This document shows, one piece after another, positions 1 through 15,820 of a DNA stretch of 64,000 nt (positions are counted from its first letter, which is position 1; the number at the start of each line of letters is the position of its first letter). The position numbers and the translations under genes were made by a program. The notes below the pieces were generated by a model, which saw only the letters and a list, made by a program, of their open reading frames with translations, made no database searches and had not been told where the DNA came from. The stretch is from positions 2,031,001 through 2,095,000 of the forward strand of contig NC_135562.1 in NCBI RefSeq assembly GCF_964340395.1. Direction: 5' to 3'. This stretch comes from Glandiceps talaboti. Lineage: Eukaryota > Hemichordata > Enteropneusta > Spengelidae.

Positions 1-376
1 CATTGTTTGCTTTAGGGTTCTATAAAGACACCTGATATGTGTGTTATAGCCACTGTGATGGTAATTATTGACACTGGCAATTACTGTATTCTATTGGACA
101 GTAATTAACACTACATACGTTTATACCAACAAATATAAATGACATTCACAGGTTAAAGGTTAAGATTGATACAATGTCATCTTTTGGTTCGAGCTTTAGT
201 GTTCTACAGCAGTTGACTTATGATTATGTCATTAGACAAAACCTAGACAAATGTACAGTTTGAGGTGATTTCTCAATATAATTATTCACTACCTGCTTGC
301 AGTTATAATACTTATCCTGTTCATAGTGATCGCTGTGCTGTATTTCGCTAATTGCGAAACTATCTGTGTGCATATA

Positions 377-407
<31 letters not shown>

Positions 408-1853
408 AATGTAGATAAAACTTGGTTAATTATTGATTTATTTCAAAATTAAAACATCACTGTGTACACTAAATATTACAAGAAAAAGATATAAAGTATA
501 TTGATATGATGTAACTATAATTAAGGGTTTTGTTTCATAACTGTTGGTTTAAATTCTTATGAAGCTCGCTACATATCGTGTAAAGTATATGCCATAAACA
601 ATGTTTGTAATTCAAAAAGAAACGTGAATTGAAGTTCATATGTAGGTGATATGAAATAAATGATGCAATAAACATGTTTACAATTTCATATTATATTCGT
701 GACGAGTTCCGGAAAATGAGAATGTTCAGAGGTGAAAGATTGTGTGACTATTTGTAGTTAGCGTGAGTTAGTCTGAGGTGATTGACTTGGTAGTCATTCT
801 GCAAGGATTGGTGTATCAAGATAAGATAATTTGTCTTAATATTGTGACGGCAATGGTAGATTGATGTTTAGAATTGACTGATACCGTATTTCTCATAATA
901 CACTGTTCAAGCTATAATTAATAGCGGGTTTGAAAGTTTCCTTTTGCGTATACATGCAATGATTATGTCAACTGAACAAATCATTTACTTGGCTAGTGGT
1001 AAGTCGTGATAGGTCAGCGAAATAGCAACGTATTAACTTTGATATTCCTCTGTCGTCCTTCTATTAAACGATATAATTCTAACGCAGTTTTATTTTATTT
1101 TGCCTTTAATTTTTGAAAGGTATTCTAATACCTAATTATAGTTCTTGTTAGAGACAGCGCCTTGCTACATATGTCTGCGAAAGCTATTAATTATAAATTT
1201 AATTAGCAATTTTCAGGCTTAATGTGCTGTCTAGACAAGAGAAAATTAACCTAAAATCATCATCTTCATCAGTCACACGAGGGGAAACAAATTAAAGTAT
1301 CCTTAAAGCTGTATGAGTGCACTGAGGCCGTCCAATTTCACTCAACCTCTTAAACATTCATATGTCTCCGTAGGTATTGGCCTGATGGCTCTGTTATGAC
1401 AACACAAAACACTTTAGGGAGTTACAACTATATGAATGGATTTCCATTAACTTGCATCAGTGAGTTGTTATTACATCTTACGTGTCTGGTTTGTTAATAT
1501 AAATATGTGTACATTTGAATTGTCATTTACTGACAAATTCACTAGATATGAAATATTGGAAAATGGAGAAAACAGTCAATAATTCGTGATTTATCTACAG
1601 TCATGGATTTCATAATATGTCAGATTTATGATGTTGTCAATTAGGTCGTCTGGACATCTGTACCATACTATAACCTAAAATTGAAAACAAAGATCTGCAC
1701 TTCAAAGACATGCTTTTTGGCTTGTTTGATATATGGTAGTCATTATTATCACCTAAAACGATAATCACATCTTGGGTAATAAATCACATAACATGTCTTC
1801 CTGTACACGCTAACCTTCATGTCCGCATGAAACTCTGACCTCGCTTATCCTTT

Positions 1854-1855
<2 letters not shown>
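1..1855. other. Non-coding DNA, no gene recognised
   Basis: AT-rich sequence without a long open frame, RNA gene or transposon signature that I can see. The only structured piece is a (TGTC)n tract near 377-407, listed separately. Confidence 0.6.
377..407. repeat. (TGTC)n microsatellite
   Basis: About eight uninterrupted TGTC units. The downstream flank does not resemble the flank shared by the (GTCT)n-associated repeats at 29.7 and 56.7 kb. Confidence 0.95.

Positions 1856-1940
<85 letters not shown>
1856..1940. repeat. (TA)n microsatellite, left of foldback locus
   Basis: About 85 bp of pure TA. It abuts the 3' end (minus-strand sense) of the 119-bp unique segment at 1941-2059. The (TA)n-unique-(TA)n layout is the same as at the Penelope-like element near 24.0-24.8 kb. 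Confidence 0.97.
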
Positions 1941-3247
<1,307 letters not shown>

Positions 3248-3285
<38 letters not shown>

Positions 3286-3344
3286 TGTCTGTCTGTCTGT
3301 CTGTCCGTCCGTCCGTCTGCCTGTCTATTTGTGTGTGTATGTGT
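3248..3344. repeat. Compound microsatellite (GT)n-(CTGT)n-(CCGT)n
   Basis: A GT run to about 3283, then CTGT units, three CCGT variants and a short GT run. The open frames on both strands here encode only cysteine/valine or threonine/histidine runs and are not genes. Confidence 0.95.
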
Positions 3345-5308
3345 CTTCTTTTGGGAAAACAGCGACAACTGGGTTCGATTAATATATATAACACAAAGAA
3401 AGTCAGGTGTAAACTAAAAATTAAACGAGAGAAGACTGAGTTGTGTAGAATACTTTAGTCATAATACATATTATGGTAATCATGTAACCATGAATACACA
3501 AGCATTAAAAAAAATAATTGGTTAGAAAGAAGAATTCTTACTTATACATAGTTACAGATTACGAATTGTGTTTAACTTAATAATGAGGTAAATTAACATA
3601 ATATACGCAATAGCTTATAAATATACATGTGTGTTAGATTTCAATTCATTTGGCAAGCGATTTGTGAAATAATCATTGTGATAAATTCGTTAATTATCCT
3701 GCAAATTATGCAAATCAATTCATTAAAACACTCATAAAATGAGATTTTACAAGTGATGTTCACTTAAGCGAATTCTTATTATAATAACGTATATTACGTT
3801 TAATTTCATGTTAATGTTTCCTTTTCTCCTTTTCAACTTTCTTGTCTCATGGCATATACTCCTGATTATCATATTCTTTCTCAAAATTTAACTTCACATC
3901 AAAGGTTATAGTAGGTAAGTGTAATGCTTTCATGTCTGCGAAGACGGAAGTAGGTAAAACGATAATGATAGCATGTCACCCCTCATCATTTTCTACACGG
4001 CATACCTTCCTAAGACATTGTGAAAGGAGGAGACGGTGCTTTTCATCTTAAAAGGAATATAGAGTATACACGTATTCTCTAATAACATAATATACTATGC
4101 TTTTCCTGATAAATCAAAACGGAATCTAATGAACGTACATGAGTGTATCACGTCGGTCCAATATAAGAGGCTTGGGACAAAGATTTAGGCTACCGAACAA
4201 TTCATTTTATTTTATACCTGTCACCTATTTAAATCAAACGAAGCTGCATGTTAAAGTTATGGTAACAACATGGTAACATTTCCTTAGTCGATTCAATTTA
4301 CAGAATGTAAACGAACCTTCTTAATTTATCAACCTGTTAAAATAAGTATGTATTTCTGATATTAAGGGTCAGGTGTCAAATGTTATTTCTGACATTTACG
4401 TGGTTTGACAGAATTCAAATATACAATGGGAAAGTTCATTATTAAGTTTATATAAATTACCACAAGCTATTTTTATCCCAGGGATGTATTTTTCAACGTT
4501 CATTCCATCGGTATTCACGCTTAGGTCCCCGTAGCCAAGGAAAATGTATAACTTGGTCTGATGTCTTTTTTAGACTTGTGAATTCCTAGTGTTGTTGTGT
4601 GCATGTATATTTTCTGTATTTTTCTTTTGTCTGGACACATCCTAAAGCCAGGCTTAGAATTTAATGTTCATATTGATTATCCTTCTTTTTATACACTTCT
4701 TACGTCTAGAAATGTATTCACTGGCTACATGGTCACGATTCATTGTAAATTTCTCGAATGCTCATCCACTTATACAACACTTGTAAAAATCAATCTTACA
4801 TCTGCTACTGAAACAGGCACTAATGAAAAGGAAAAGTTGTGCTCCTAAGAAACACATAGTAATGATTGCGTTTGTTCAAATAAGCAAAAAATAGCATGCT
4901 GATAATTATAGCGTTATGTGGTCTGGCATAACTACTTGTGTAATCTCACTTTAAGGTGTTAGTATTGATTGTAGTCATCAGCTTTGCTTCTATCAGTATT
5001 TCAAACCTCTCAAGTAGTCTAGCACTGATGAATGAAACAGGGTGAGATCAGCACTTCCAAATGACGTCCGCCCTGAGTTATTTCAACACTATCCAAGACT
5101 AAGAAGATCTGCATAGTAGGGTACAATTATGCTAAACATAAAGACCTCTCGATATATTATATAATTCATTAATCATAGAAGAGGTGATACATGTATGTAA
5201 CAATATACCATATAACATAGTGTACCAGCCTGTCTGCAAGGCCTTGCTCATTTCGCCATAGAGCGCTTAAGTTGAAGGTAGAAGAGTGGGGTAAAATAAT
5301 AACAGTAC

Positions 5309-5310
<2 letters not shown>
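3345..5310. other. Non-coding DNA, no gene recognised
   Basis: The longest plus-strand frame (about 4597-4848) has only a GTG start and no recognisable domain. I treat it as chance. Confidence 0.55.

Positions 5311-5339
<29 letters not shown>
5311..5339. repeat. (TA)n microsatellite
   Basis: About 14 TA units. Unlike the tracts at 1.9, 2.1, 24.1 and 24.7 kb it is not visibly next to Penelope-like sequence. Confidence 0.95.
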
Positions 5340-5342
<3 letters not shown>

Positions 5343-8300
5343 TGTTATATTTCATATTACTAAGCTGTACTAGCTTTATCAGGCTTTTATTATTTTATTA
5401 TTAATTTTTTCAATCTGACAACCAACAATATAATCACTTGATATTGTTAAAACACTAATAATTAGACATTGTACATATTACATATTTATTTTTGGTCGAT
5501 TGTATCGAGAGGTAGTACAGCAATGGGTAGAATTTGTGATTGCAGCGTGGGCAATGATTTTTGGATACGGACTCACAAATCAAGTCTATAGGATGTATTA
5601 CACCATATTGTGTGTACAGCTGCACAAATACATTCATAAATAGGTTATTCAATACTGTTTAGTGTTTATGATATGACAAGTAGGTCGTTATGCCTAACGA
5701 AAACTTTTCCAGAAAATGTTCCAGTTGCATCTATAGTATAGATATTTCCGCAAGAGATTAATACCATATGTATATACAAATGTATTGCTAAGCTTGCCAT
5801 AAAACACAGTCAGATTTATAGAGCCACTGGCTCTATTCGCAATCAATCTTATACAATCATATTTAGTCTAAAGATTTCTTTATGCACAGTTTTGGAAAAC
5901 TATCATTTATTACTAGGTACCTCAAATAGTTTGAAACAGTAAATAATGGGTTATTTCATATTCAGAATAAAAGATACCTTTTCACAATATTTGCAACATA
6001 CATAGTGTGCATTTGTATTATCTGACCCGTGGCGAATCACATCTTTTACAACAAAGTAAATATTTCTCTCTACATTCGTGAATTGATAAATGAAGCGAAA
6101 TTATCTTCCCTACCGTGCTTTTACAGAAATGTGTATGTCATAATTCGGTTTAGCAAACATATATTCCTTGAACCTTTAGAGTTCGTTACGGTCATGAGCC
6201 TTTAGAGAAATAACGAGCCTCGATAAGTCTTTACTAATGGTTATTTCTTCTTATTTATGATTTGAAGGTAGCACGCAATTGCCATGTTTTCATGCATCTA
6301 AACAGATTATTTTTTCCAGTGTAATATATGCTACATTCAAAGTACTCATATTATTGTACCTATATTAGTTTACTTTTATTACATTACCTCTGAAAACAGC
6401 TGAGTCAGACAAGTTATCCACAATTGCAGTCGTTATGAAAAGTCGATACTTTCTTCAGAGAGCAATGTATAGTACTTTCTAATTTTAGGTTTATATCTCC
6501 GCAAATGGGCAGGGGTACAGGCTAAAGTAGGTGCAAATATGAGTACTGTGCCCGTCCTAGATTTTTTAATTTTTTCATATTAGTGAACTTCGCAATCCAC
6601 GGACGAGATCTGCTGTAGTTTTACAAATCACTGTAATTCTCTTGCCATTGGAATCAAGGCAGACGTTGATCCAGCTTGCAAGGCCCTTTTAAGACGCTGT
6701 TCAAAAAGCGGAAAGAGAATCTCTTCAGACAAGTTTATTAAAAAACACTGGACATCAGTTCGCTAAAAGATATTGTGTGTGACAGACACGTACACACGTC
6801 GACTCGGCAAAATATTAGCAAGCGAGGATAGTATTCTTAAATATACTAAGCTTCACGGATATAGGCAAACAGAGGAAGTATTTTGTGAGACGTGCATCTG
6901 TTCAATATCAGACGAGTAGAGGATGCGTGTATGGATTTTGCATTTCTATTTATCATTTCCTAGAGTGGTACGAGGTTAAACGTACAATGTTTGGTAAAGA
7001 GATGAATGAAACAAACGACTGATCTTTCGTTTGTATGAACATAATGCTGTCGGGCATTTTGAGGATTTCGTTAAAAAGCCACGTCACCGCACCATTTTAC
7101 ATTTCCCCAAGGACGGGAAACAAAACACTTTTTCTATTGGCCCTTGGGTAAGTTTGTTACTTTACTTTCAATCTTATCTCAAGTACACCAGAGATGTTTC
7201 AAGAACCTCAAGCAGGAAAAGATGCATGCTGACATTTTCTTCATTTTAAGTGTATTAATACCGCAGGAGCTAATCAAAATAATTCAAGGGTTAAATGAAG
7301 ACCTAGACAGGCCACATATGTTATTTATAAGTAGTGAAATGGAGCCATTAGTCAACCATTTTGACATCTGTGAAAACAGAGCAATGTTACCTTTTTGTCA
7401 CGCTTCCAAGATATCTTTCTGTTATTTTTAGCTTTTAAGTGCTCATTTGATGACGCATATAACAAAGTTGTTGCCTTCATACATGACGTATAAGGAGTAA
7501 TTGGAAATATAATTATCCTAATGTACTTTTTACTCAAACATCCCTTACTTGCCTTGATATAGCCATGAGGAGTATTTCAGGGAACAAACTTAATTCTTCG
7601 ACTTATTGTCGCCCGATCTTCCGTCTCGGTCGCATATTCAAAATACAAATTGAATGAATATGTTGTCTATCACTGAAGTCTTTATCCTGTACCAATGAGT
7701 ACAACAAGCTGTGTACATACATCCTTAGGAACCAATGATGTAACATATGTGGTTTATATAAAGATGTCCTGATAGCCTCGAAAATATTAATTGAAATGGT
7801 ATCTTAGTAGCTTACAGCACTGCGTGATGAGAACCCCTAGTATGTATCCCTACTGAAAAGGTACAGAGAAGTTCATTTGGGTTGGAAATGAAACATGCTT
7901 TATCAGACAGTTTAATTAGACAGCATACATAGACACATATATATACGGTCTGAACCACGATGGCAAGATGTATATTTGAAATTTCATTACATGATCACTA
8001 GCATAAGTTAGCAGAATTCCACTTTGAGTTGCTTTGCACCCGTGTTGATCTTTTATCTTTTTCTTTTATCTTTTCAAATGTTCTATACTTTGCAGCTTCT
8101 TCTCTTTTCATGATGACACGCGTAATGTGTTAGTAATATTTAGAACACTATGAACTAGATGATGTTACAGGATGAGAGTCAGATATACAATTTTGCTTGT
8201 GTCAAATGTGTGTCTTGGTATGGACTGGACACGACTATAAGAAACTATCGAAGTCTTAAATGAAATTTTTAAATTGTTTATGTTTTCAACTCTTAAATCC

Positions 8301-8619
8301 TTTTAAAACGTTCTATTGAGTTTAAATACATATATTACGTAGAGATGTACTTCTTGCCTCAGGATGAAACAATGCTACTTATGATATTCGTGTGTGTTGA
8401 TTTGTGCATTGGAGGGGTCTTCTCTTGTAAAATAAATTGTGCCGCTCTACTTCAAGGGATATTCCTGTGTGCATAGTATACAGGAAATAATAATAAAAAT
8501 ATTAATAATATCTATATCTTTGAAAACTCCTTCCATGTAAAAAGACATCCCAAGTCGCTGTACACTACAATTATACAATATACGTATATGCTAAAAATCA
8601 AATTCTGAAAATACGAGTA
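5340..8619. other. Non-coding DNA with one weak exon-like frame
   Basis: A plus-strand frame at about 7031-7147 ends at CTTGG|GTAAGT, a good splice-donor match. No convincing acceptor or domain supports it. Nothing else recognisable. Confidence 0.4.
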
Positions 8620-8880
8620 GCGCTGCTTTGCACAAATTGAACTTTTTAAAAAAAAAAAGATGAGCTTTGATGAGTTTCGATGAGTTTTCATACCCTGAAA
8701 TGAGCGGAAAGATTTGAAAGATAATGAGAAATACTTCATACCCTGTAATAGCACTGTTTTGCACAAACTGAACTTTCTAAAAATAAGATAAGCTTTGATG
8801 AGTTTTGATGAGTTTTCATACCCTGAAATAAGCGGAAAGATTTGAAAGATAATGAGAAATACTTCACACCATGAAATAAA
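8620..8880. repeat. 131-bp tandem duplication
   Basis: Copy 1 (8620-8750) and copy 2 (8751-8880) both begin GC(G/A)CTG(C/T)TTTGCACAAA. Both share the internal doublet GATGAGTTTTCATACCCTGAAAT and the run AGATTTGAAAGATAATGAGA. They differ by scattered substitutions and by an A-run of different length, so the duplication is not very recent. Confidence 0.9.
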
Positions 8881-10932
8881 TCCTTCCCCTTTGTTAAGTT
8901 AATTGATCCAAATATGTCTTTCCTTGTATATTCTAATTTGCAATCACATGTTAAATAATAACCGAGTCTTCTTCTCAGATTTAATAATTTCTAGTACTCT
9001 GCAGAAAGCAGTTGTAATATAATACCCTGATCAAAAACCTTGCACAGGTTCTTGTGACAGTAGAATGTCGATTGTTCATAAGCCTCAAATAGTTATACTG
9101 GGATAATGATAATACTTTGTAGGAATATACTTTTTCTGATATTTTCTTAAAGAGGACAATCAAATACAGACTATCTTATCTTCAAGGTTTTTCGGACACA
9201 CTGTCTCCTTTTATATTGTCTGCCCCTTTAAATCATAAGACTATGAGCAGAAACTCTGAACTTTTAATGAAACTAAACGAGAAATCTAGTTTATCTCATT
9301 CGTTAGGTACGATTCTAGGATTAACACGTATGTGAATAATTTGTTACTAGGCAACCTATCAAATTAGCCAATAGTGTCACACCAGTTATGAAAATCAATA
9401 CTCAGACTCCGTTAGTGGAAATGACTGATTTGGGTTGATTGAAGAGGAAAAGAAACTTGCACAGTTGATAGCAATTATTACAGGGGTGGGAGGTGGAGTG
9501 GGGGATCGTTATAAGCAGTACCAATGTACTCACGTGTATGAAGAGATTATGCGTGCGCACGCGCTTCTAACTGTAGTAAGATGTGACAAATTAAATGCTG
9601 ATGTTGACTTTGAGTGTAATATAGTATTTGCCGTAAATCTACAAATTTGAGTACTACTTTGGTCGTTATCTAGTCTTTCAATAAGCAAAAGTTCTGCAGC
9701 TGCTTCTTAATCCGTTTTCCTTATATTGAATGTTATTTGACAGTGTTCCCCACTTCATGAAATATGTATGAAGGCAGAGAAAGCCGTAAAAGTAAGAAAC
9801 ACATTTTCCCCTGAGTACGTTGATAATGTCCTCGAAATGACGTTGGTATGTACGTGAACTACCGGACTCAATCACAAAATAGCAGTTTATCTACGTCAAT
9901 AAACAACTCATTTCGACCTCGTCAAAGTAAGCACTGGTTTCATTTGGAACAATCCAAATATTGATGGGAGATTATGTTCCTAAGTAAATCCTCGATAGAT
10001 TTATGTTTTGATTTGTAATAATGTATACGTTCGTACATGTGTTTTGCGTTAAGTAATACATTTCAGAATCGTCTACATTCGATTAAAGTTAAGAAAGATA
10101 TCATCACTGAATGTATTCCAAGCATCCATGGTTTTATAATCTAAGGTGACATTACACAGTTTCTAACCGAGTATCTTGTAAGCATACATTCTCAGTTGAA
10201 TATAAATAGCAAGAATAAGACCTCTGCCCAAGAACACTACGTCCTTATCCTTGAACTGTTTATATGATAATGTTATATGCAGTGATATATGGAAGGTTCA
10301 ATAATTTCGATAACAAATGCTTTAACAATAAGCTTAAAGGAATTAGGATTTCCACTAATTACCAGTTTACACAACACTACTTTAAATCTCAACCCAACCC
10401 AAACGATAATATAATTGCATTTCGTTTGCTATACAGATTCAAGGTAATGTGTTTGCTTTAATGAAATGTCAGCAATTACCCGATACACTTATTAGTTGCC
10501 AGCGGCTTTTAAAAGGCTTATTACATTTTCTAATTCAGTTCTACTATATTCGTACATTTATCACTGGTCTAGATTGTTGAGGCCTCATACTGAGCAATAT
10601 TTGTTGTTGCTGATTTTTGACAACATATTTTACGTGATGAGTATATCACATATATCACAACCATGTAATGACTAGGCAGATAATGATCCCATATATACAG
10701 ATAATGATCCCAAGAATACGTTTGATTTATTAACGCTTTGGTCTTCTTAGTATCCAACAGTATCATGATGAAGTGTACTCAATGTATTCAAATGAAAATT
10801 AATCTGTGTTGATAAACCATATTATACCCTGCACGGGCCATTTAGAACATAACATACGAATTATGTACTCCAGTCATTCTACGTCACGACAACACGAGTC
10901 TATGTCACGACAATGCGTGTTTACGTCACTGG
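8881..10932. other. Non-coding DNA, no gene recognised
   Basis: Only short chance frames. Near 10879-10928 the words TACGTCACGACAA, TATGTCACGACAA and TTACGTCAC recur at about 21-bp spacing just before the foldback repeat. Confidence 0.5.
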
Positions 10933-11163
10933 TTCTGCTGTGTTCGAAATATGAGTCAAAACGTTCAAAACTGCCATTACTTTCCCATATTTTTCTTTGA
11001 TATTACTGGCGCTGGTAAAATATGTTATTCTCCAATATTTTTCTTCATTCAGCCGGAAAATACTAAGAGTTGTCTCTACTCGTCTAGCGACTCATAGTGA
11101 CTAAGGTCCCTGGTGAATCGTATTTTCCTTGGCTGAACGAAGACAAATATTTGGGAATAACAT
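10933..11163. mobile_element. Dispersed foldback repeat, copy 1 (long arms)
   Basis: About 130 bp (10933-11053) match a second copy at 54818-54933. Shared words include ATGAGTCAAAACG, CATTACTTTCCC, ATTACTGGCG and CCAATATTTTTCTTCATTCAG. In this copy the right half forms an imperfect inverted repeat: left arm 11022-11063 against right arm 11120-11163 (ATGTTATTC...AAAATAC), with a ~56-bp loop. Two separated copies with the same foldback edge indicate a transposable repeat, probably non-autonomous (MITE-like or foldback). No coding capacity is visible and no target duplication was found. Confidence 0.7.
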
Positions 11164-14100
11164 CTAACTATCGGATTAAACTTTTCGTCTAAACCCAAAC
11201 TTGAGCACAAACCAATTACAAGCTCCAGTATATCAGAAGTCTGTCAGCATATTCACATTAGATCATCACGACATTTTGTTGACCTGTAAAAAGGATAAAT
11301 CCATGATTTTGAATCCAGGCACTTTGATATATGGTGAAGGATTACGTTTACATACGGGCATTCAAACCATTATTGAACGGAGGCAGAGATCAAAACAAAC
11401 TTCCAGGCACATATGACCCCACAGTAGGCTCATGATCCGTATTGCCATGTGTTCTGAATAGTGGGCCAGTCTGCTGACAAATTTCAGGTAACAAATTCAA
11501 ATTTGCATTTGGATCAGTGTAGCTATATGTCCAAGTGATCACTGTAACTATATGTCCAAGTGATATGAACAGTCATCAGAAAATTGAACATGTGGATATA
11601 TTCATTAATATTTGATTTATATACATTTCATAATCTCCAGTTGTACTGGATGTTGTAATGTAGATCATTGTGGCCTGGCTTAGCATATTAAGAGTTTTCC
11701 TTTTAGTCGTGAACTTCCATTTGATGCATAACTCTCCAGTGTTAATATCCCACCCCAACCTGCATGTAGGGAAACCTGAAAGTCCCAATACAGTTGTAAA
11801 GATTGTAGGATATTTGTATCATTTAAGAAATGTATATTAACTTCATTGAACTTCAAATGTACCTATTTCATCTCTACGATTGTTATCGGTTTAAATAAAG
11901 GCATAGAATCTAGAGCTGATATGTTCACACTGTGCTGCTGTATTTATGTATACTATTAACAAAATTCTATAATTTCATGTAGCTCCTCATCAGGAATATC
12001 CACCAAATATTTTCGATATTAGAATAGCATTAGATATCACTGGTGAACATGTTGTTGTGTGTGTCTTTTTGGTATGAATCACCTTGTGTGGCTCATTGAC
12101 CAAAAGCAAAGACTAAGTATTAAGAACCCCCCCCCCCATAAAATATAAAAAATATGTATATACTTACCACATTTCCTTCTAAAGTTAAACATGTCATTAC
12201 TATCATAAGGTATAAGGTTTACAGGAATATGACTTTGGAATAAAGTTTGCTTGACATATTTTAATACACCTTCATTTGACCAAGAATGTCAGTTTGATTT
12301 TCCAAACAACCCAAACAATGATTATCTGTACAGGATCACCTTACTCCTATTTCTACGTATAGGGATGACCCCATTTATCTCTGAACAACGCTTACAGTTT
12401 GAAGTCCAAACTTAATGGTTCCCGCAGGATGATGTTGTGCTTAGTTCGAATCCTGTACAATTATTGGATAGTTTATGTCATTTGTGTTAACCAGTCGATG
12501 AGTCTGAGCACGCAATACAAAATAATTTAAAGTAAATTGATTAACACAGATTCAGATTCAAGAGGGAATATTTAATGTGTTTTGATTTTCTTTTAAGCAA
12601 TTAAACTATTCCTTTGTGTTTTTCCGTCTTCATCTGTTATCTTTGAACTCTGCGAGAGGACATTAAACTACCAGAGTTATCGAAATAAGCTTACGTCATC
12701 CGTTACCATCTATGGTGACTTAATGCTATTTTATGGCTGAGTATGTAGGTGTGAAGACGAAACCCTCAGTCCTAACCCTGCTGTTACCTAATTGTGAAGA
12801 ATAGTAGTATCATCTGTAGGGGAATCTAAGTGTACAAATTTCGTATAGCGATTGTACTCATTTTTACTAGTAACAGACGTGATAACAGTGTAGTCACTGC
12901 ATTCCTCAAAAATCGCATACACAAGATTATGTCCTCTGTGAATTATACTGAATTAATATTTCCCCTTATGGCCATAAAGAAAATTGTTGAAAATGTTCCT
13001 TCCGAACCTTTCATATTCGCATCTAATGGAAATGTAGTTTTGATCATATTAAAAGTAGAAACGCCAAGAGGTGAATATAGCGCATATACAAACTTTAATA
13101 ACGCAAATTTTCATGTTCGACATTCTTGGTGAATCCCAAAAGGTTCTCATATCTATAACACACTTCCGTGCTTGTGGTTCGATAAAGGACAGCTACATAT
13201 AAAGCACCAATCATTCAAAACCATAAAACTATAGAATGGGATCTACATTTGGCAGTACCTGTATCCAAATAACCTTTGACCCTTATCTAATTTCTCATTT
13301 TCATAAATTGGACTTGTAATATTTTGATTGCTTTAAAATGTCATGATCATTAAAGCCGGTTAATTATATAATTGAAAGAAATTCTAATACCTTCTCAATT
13401 GAATTTCCAAATATAATTTGGATTAATGTTATTTTATTAAGCAAATTTGAAAATTAGGATATTATGATGAAGTAATTAGTTTGTGATTAAGTACTGCCTA
13501 TTCTATTTAGTAGCTTACAGTTTGAACACTATGGGGTTTCCATTTTAAAGCTTACGGATGCGTCGAATCCAGTTTTATTGGGAAAACATAAATAACACTG
13601 TCCAGAATTCCATAATTATAATAGTGTGTAATTAATATGTTCAATGCACTGAAATTAGGGTAGACTTAGTTATTTACCCGATTAATCCCGTTTTCGTTTG
13701 TCTAATTCCACCTGCTTGGTTTGCTCGAAAAAACCACATTATTGAAACTTTAATTTGATCGGTTGTATTGGAGACAAGACAATTTTGAATTAAATATCTA
13801 GGTATAATTGAAGACATTTGCTTTTACAGGTTATTGGCAGCTTTCGGTTGCTCTTGAGGTAACCTCAGGATTTAATCACGCAAGATTCACGAGCAACTAG
13901 AGGACTCGTTCAATTTTCATCTTAATTAAGCCAGCATACTACAGACTTAACATATGAAGGCCATAACATATGTAGCAACCAGTATCAATTTCAAAAGAAT
14001 AAACTTGAGGGAGAGGGAAAAGTAAATGTCGTGCAAAATAAAACTTTTTTTGATAGAAAATGTCGTCCGTCATAGACTTAAGCTATACGATATATTGAAC

Positions 14101-15820
14101 CATTACGATATATATTTGATAAAATCACATTCCAACAATTTAAAGTGCCATTTACTCCCATTGACTGTCACTTCATTTTCGACTACTCGCCTCGATAGTT
14201 GTAATTGAATACATTCATATTGTCAAGTTCAATTTATGTCAAATGTGTGAGTCTTGCATAATATCTGATTTATACCCCTTCATTAAAGCAATCGCTTTCT
14301 CTTTAAATTTCATATCTGTGTATGGAGATTGACGTCTATCACTTAGCTAGGAGTTGATTGTATTTATATATCAATTGTTAATTTATGGTTGCCTTGCTGT
14401 ACCACCTGAGCGAAGGGAAGATGAGGCTAGTTCAATGACTTGAATGTTGATCTTATACTTTCAACTACTGAATCACGTATGAAGCTGTTTTCAGAGATTG
14501 TAACTTTAAAAGGGATTACATTCAATAAAGGTGTCGTAATATAGCCCACCATTACGATCATGTATTTTAAAAGAAAGTGATGACACTTAAAGAAACTGCA
14601 TCAAAAGAATGTGTTACTTGAGCTTGACAGACTAGGAAGTAAACAATCTTGATTGCCACTTGGGTTGACAGTTTTATATCATTCTGCAATTTTTTACAAG
14701 AATACAGAGGGTTCACTGAATGATCCTAAACATTGAACGAATTCTGTTTGGTACTCGAGTTGGGGACGATTAAAAGTAAACTCTAAGCTTAATATAGTTA
14801 TACACGTGACATGTCTATCTTTTATACACAGACAGTTATTAGAAAGATATCTGCAATCTACTTTTAATGGCATTTAAGTCTGCAGAAATTTACTACCCTA
14901 AGATTGCACTTGTGCTACTAATGCTTGTAAGATTAGATTCTTGCAAATAACGTGTCAGCTTTATGGCTAAATCTAAATACCTCATGCAGTTTTCTCCTTC
15001 TAGTGACAAAATATATCACATGGTTTTACATATCGTGATGCCTTTTATGGTTTAATGAATTGGGTATTTGGAGCACTGCGACAATTAGGAATGACATCCC
15101 AAAAAAGTATACTTGGAATTTTTTTATTTTATCTATTAGTATTTGATGACAATCCGGAAATGTTGTCATAATCTGGTATTGTTGAGAGAGACTTTTCCAG
15201 TTATGCCTATAATCCCTAGTACTCTTTTTTTCCTGACGAAATGACAAGCTAAGATAGTCAGGATTTACTCACGATGCACACCATGAGGATTTTACCTATA
15301 CGCTATGATTGCAAACACTGACATTTGGACGACCAGATCATGCCTCCTAGCAACGAAGCTTTCATGCTTAAGCCTTTAGAAAAAAGCAAATTAAAGAAAC
15401 ATCAACGTCAATCATAATTGTATCATTTTCTTTCACATTTCACTAACGTTTAGTAGTACAAAATACGAAAACAATAACAATTTTTGATATAAGTGTAAGC
15501 ACTTTTCTCATGATGGTTTTCTCAATTAAGTATGATCGTTGATCCGTAATATATACAAGATATGGCCATTATGATACCAAACTATTTTCGCAAATTGTAA
15601 AAGCAACGGACATCTCTCATTTCAGGGTTGGTTAACATTTACGAAAATTGTAATGTCTTGCAGTAATGCTTTGTGGGCGTTGTCCTAAAATCATTATGCT
15701 AGAAACGAAATTTTCAAACAAATAACCAAAAACAAGATAATTTCTGAGAGTGTTTTTTTACATGCTTAAGGTTACATTTTCTTGATATGTGTTTGGCATC
15801 TTGCTATTTGAATAACAATC
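11164..15820. other. Non-coding DNA, no gene recognised
   Basis: Contains a 23-bp direct duplication near 11519-11563 (CTATATGTCCAAGTGAT twice), an 11-base C run at 12127-12137, and a B-box-like GTTCGAATCC at about 12448 without a convincing A box. The 100-codon frame near 12830 has only a GTG start and no domain. Confidence 0.5.

Noticed and set aside
5026-5046. CTGATGA...GAAAC resembling a second hammerhead
   Set aside because: Only two bases lie between the core motifs, so stem II cannot form; the same is true of the match near 56983.
7031-7431. Exon ending at a GTAAGT donor near 7148
   Set aside because: No acceptor or recognisable domain, and the frame continuing past the donor is different; kept only as a note.
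12420-12470. tRNA-like B box (GTTCGAATCC)
   Set aside because: No matching A box or cloverleaf around it; at best a highly decayed SINE head.
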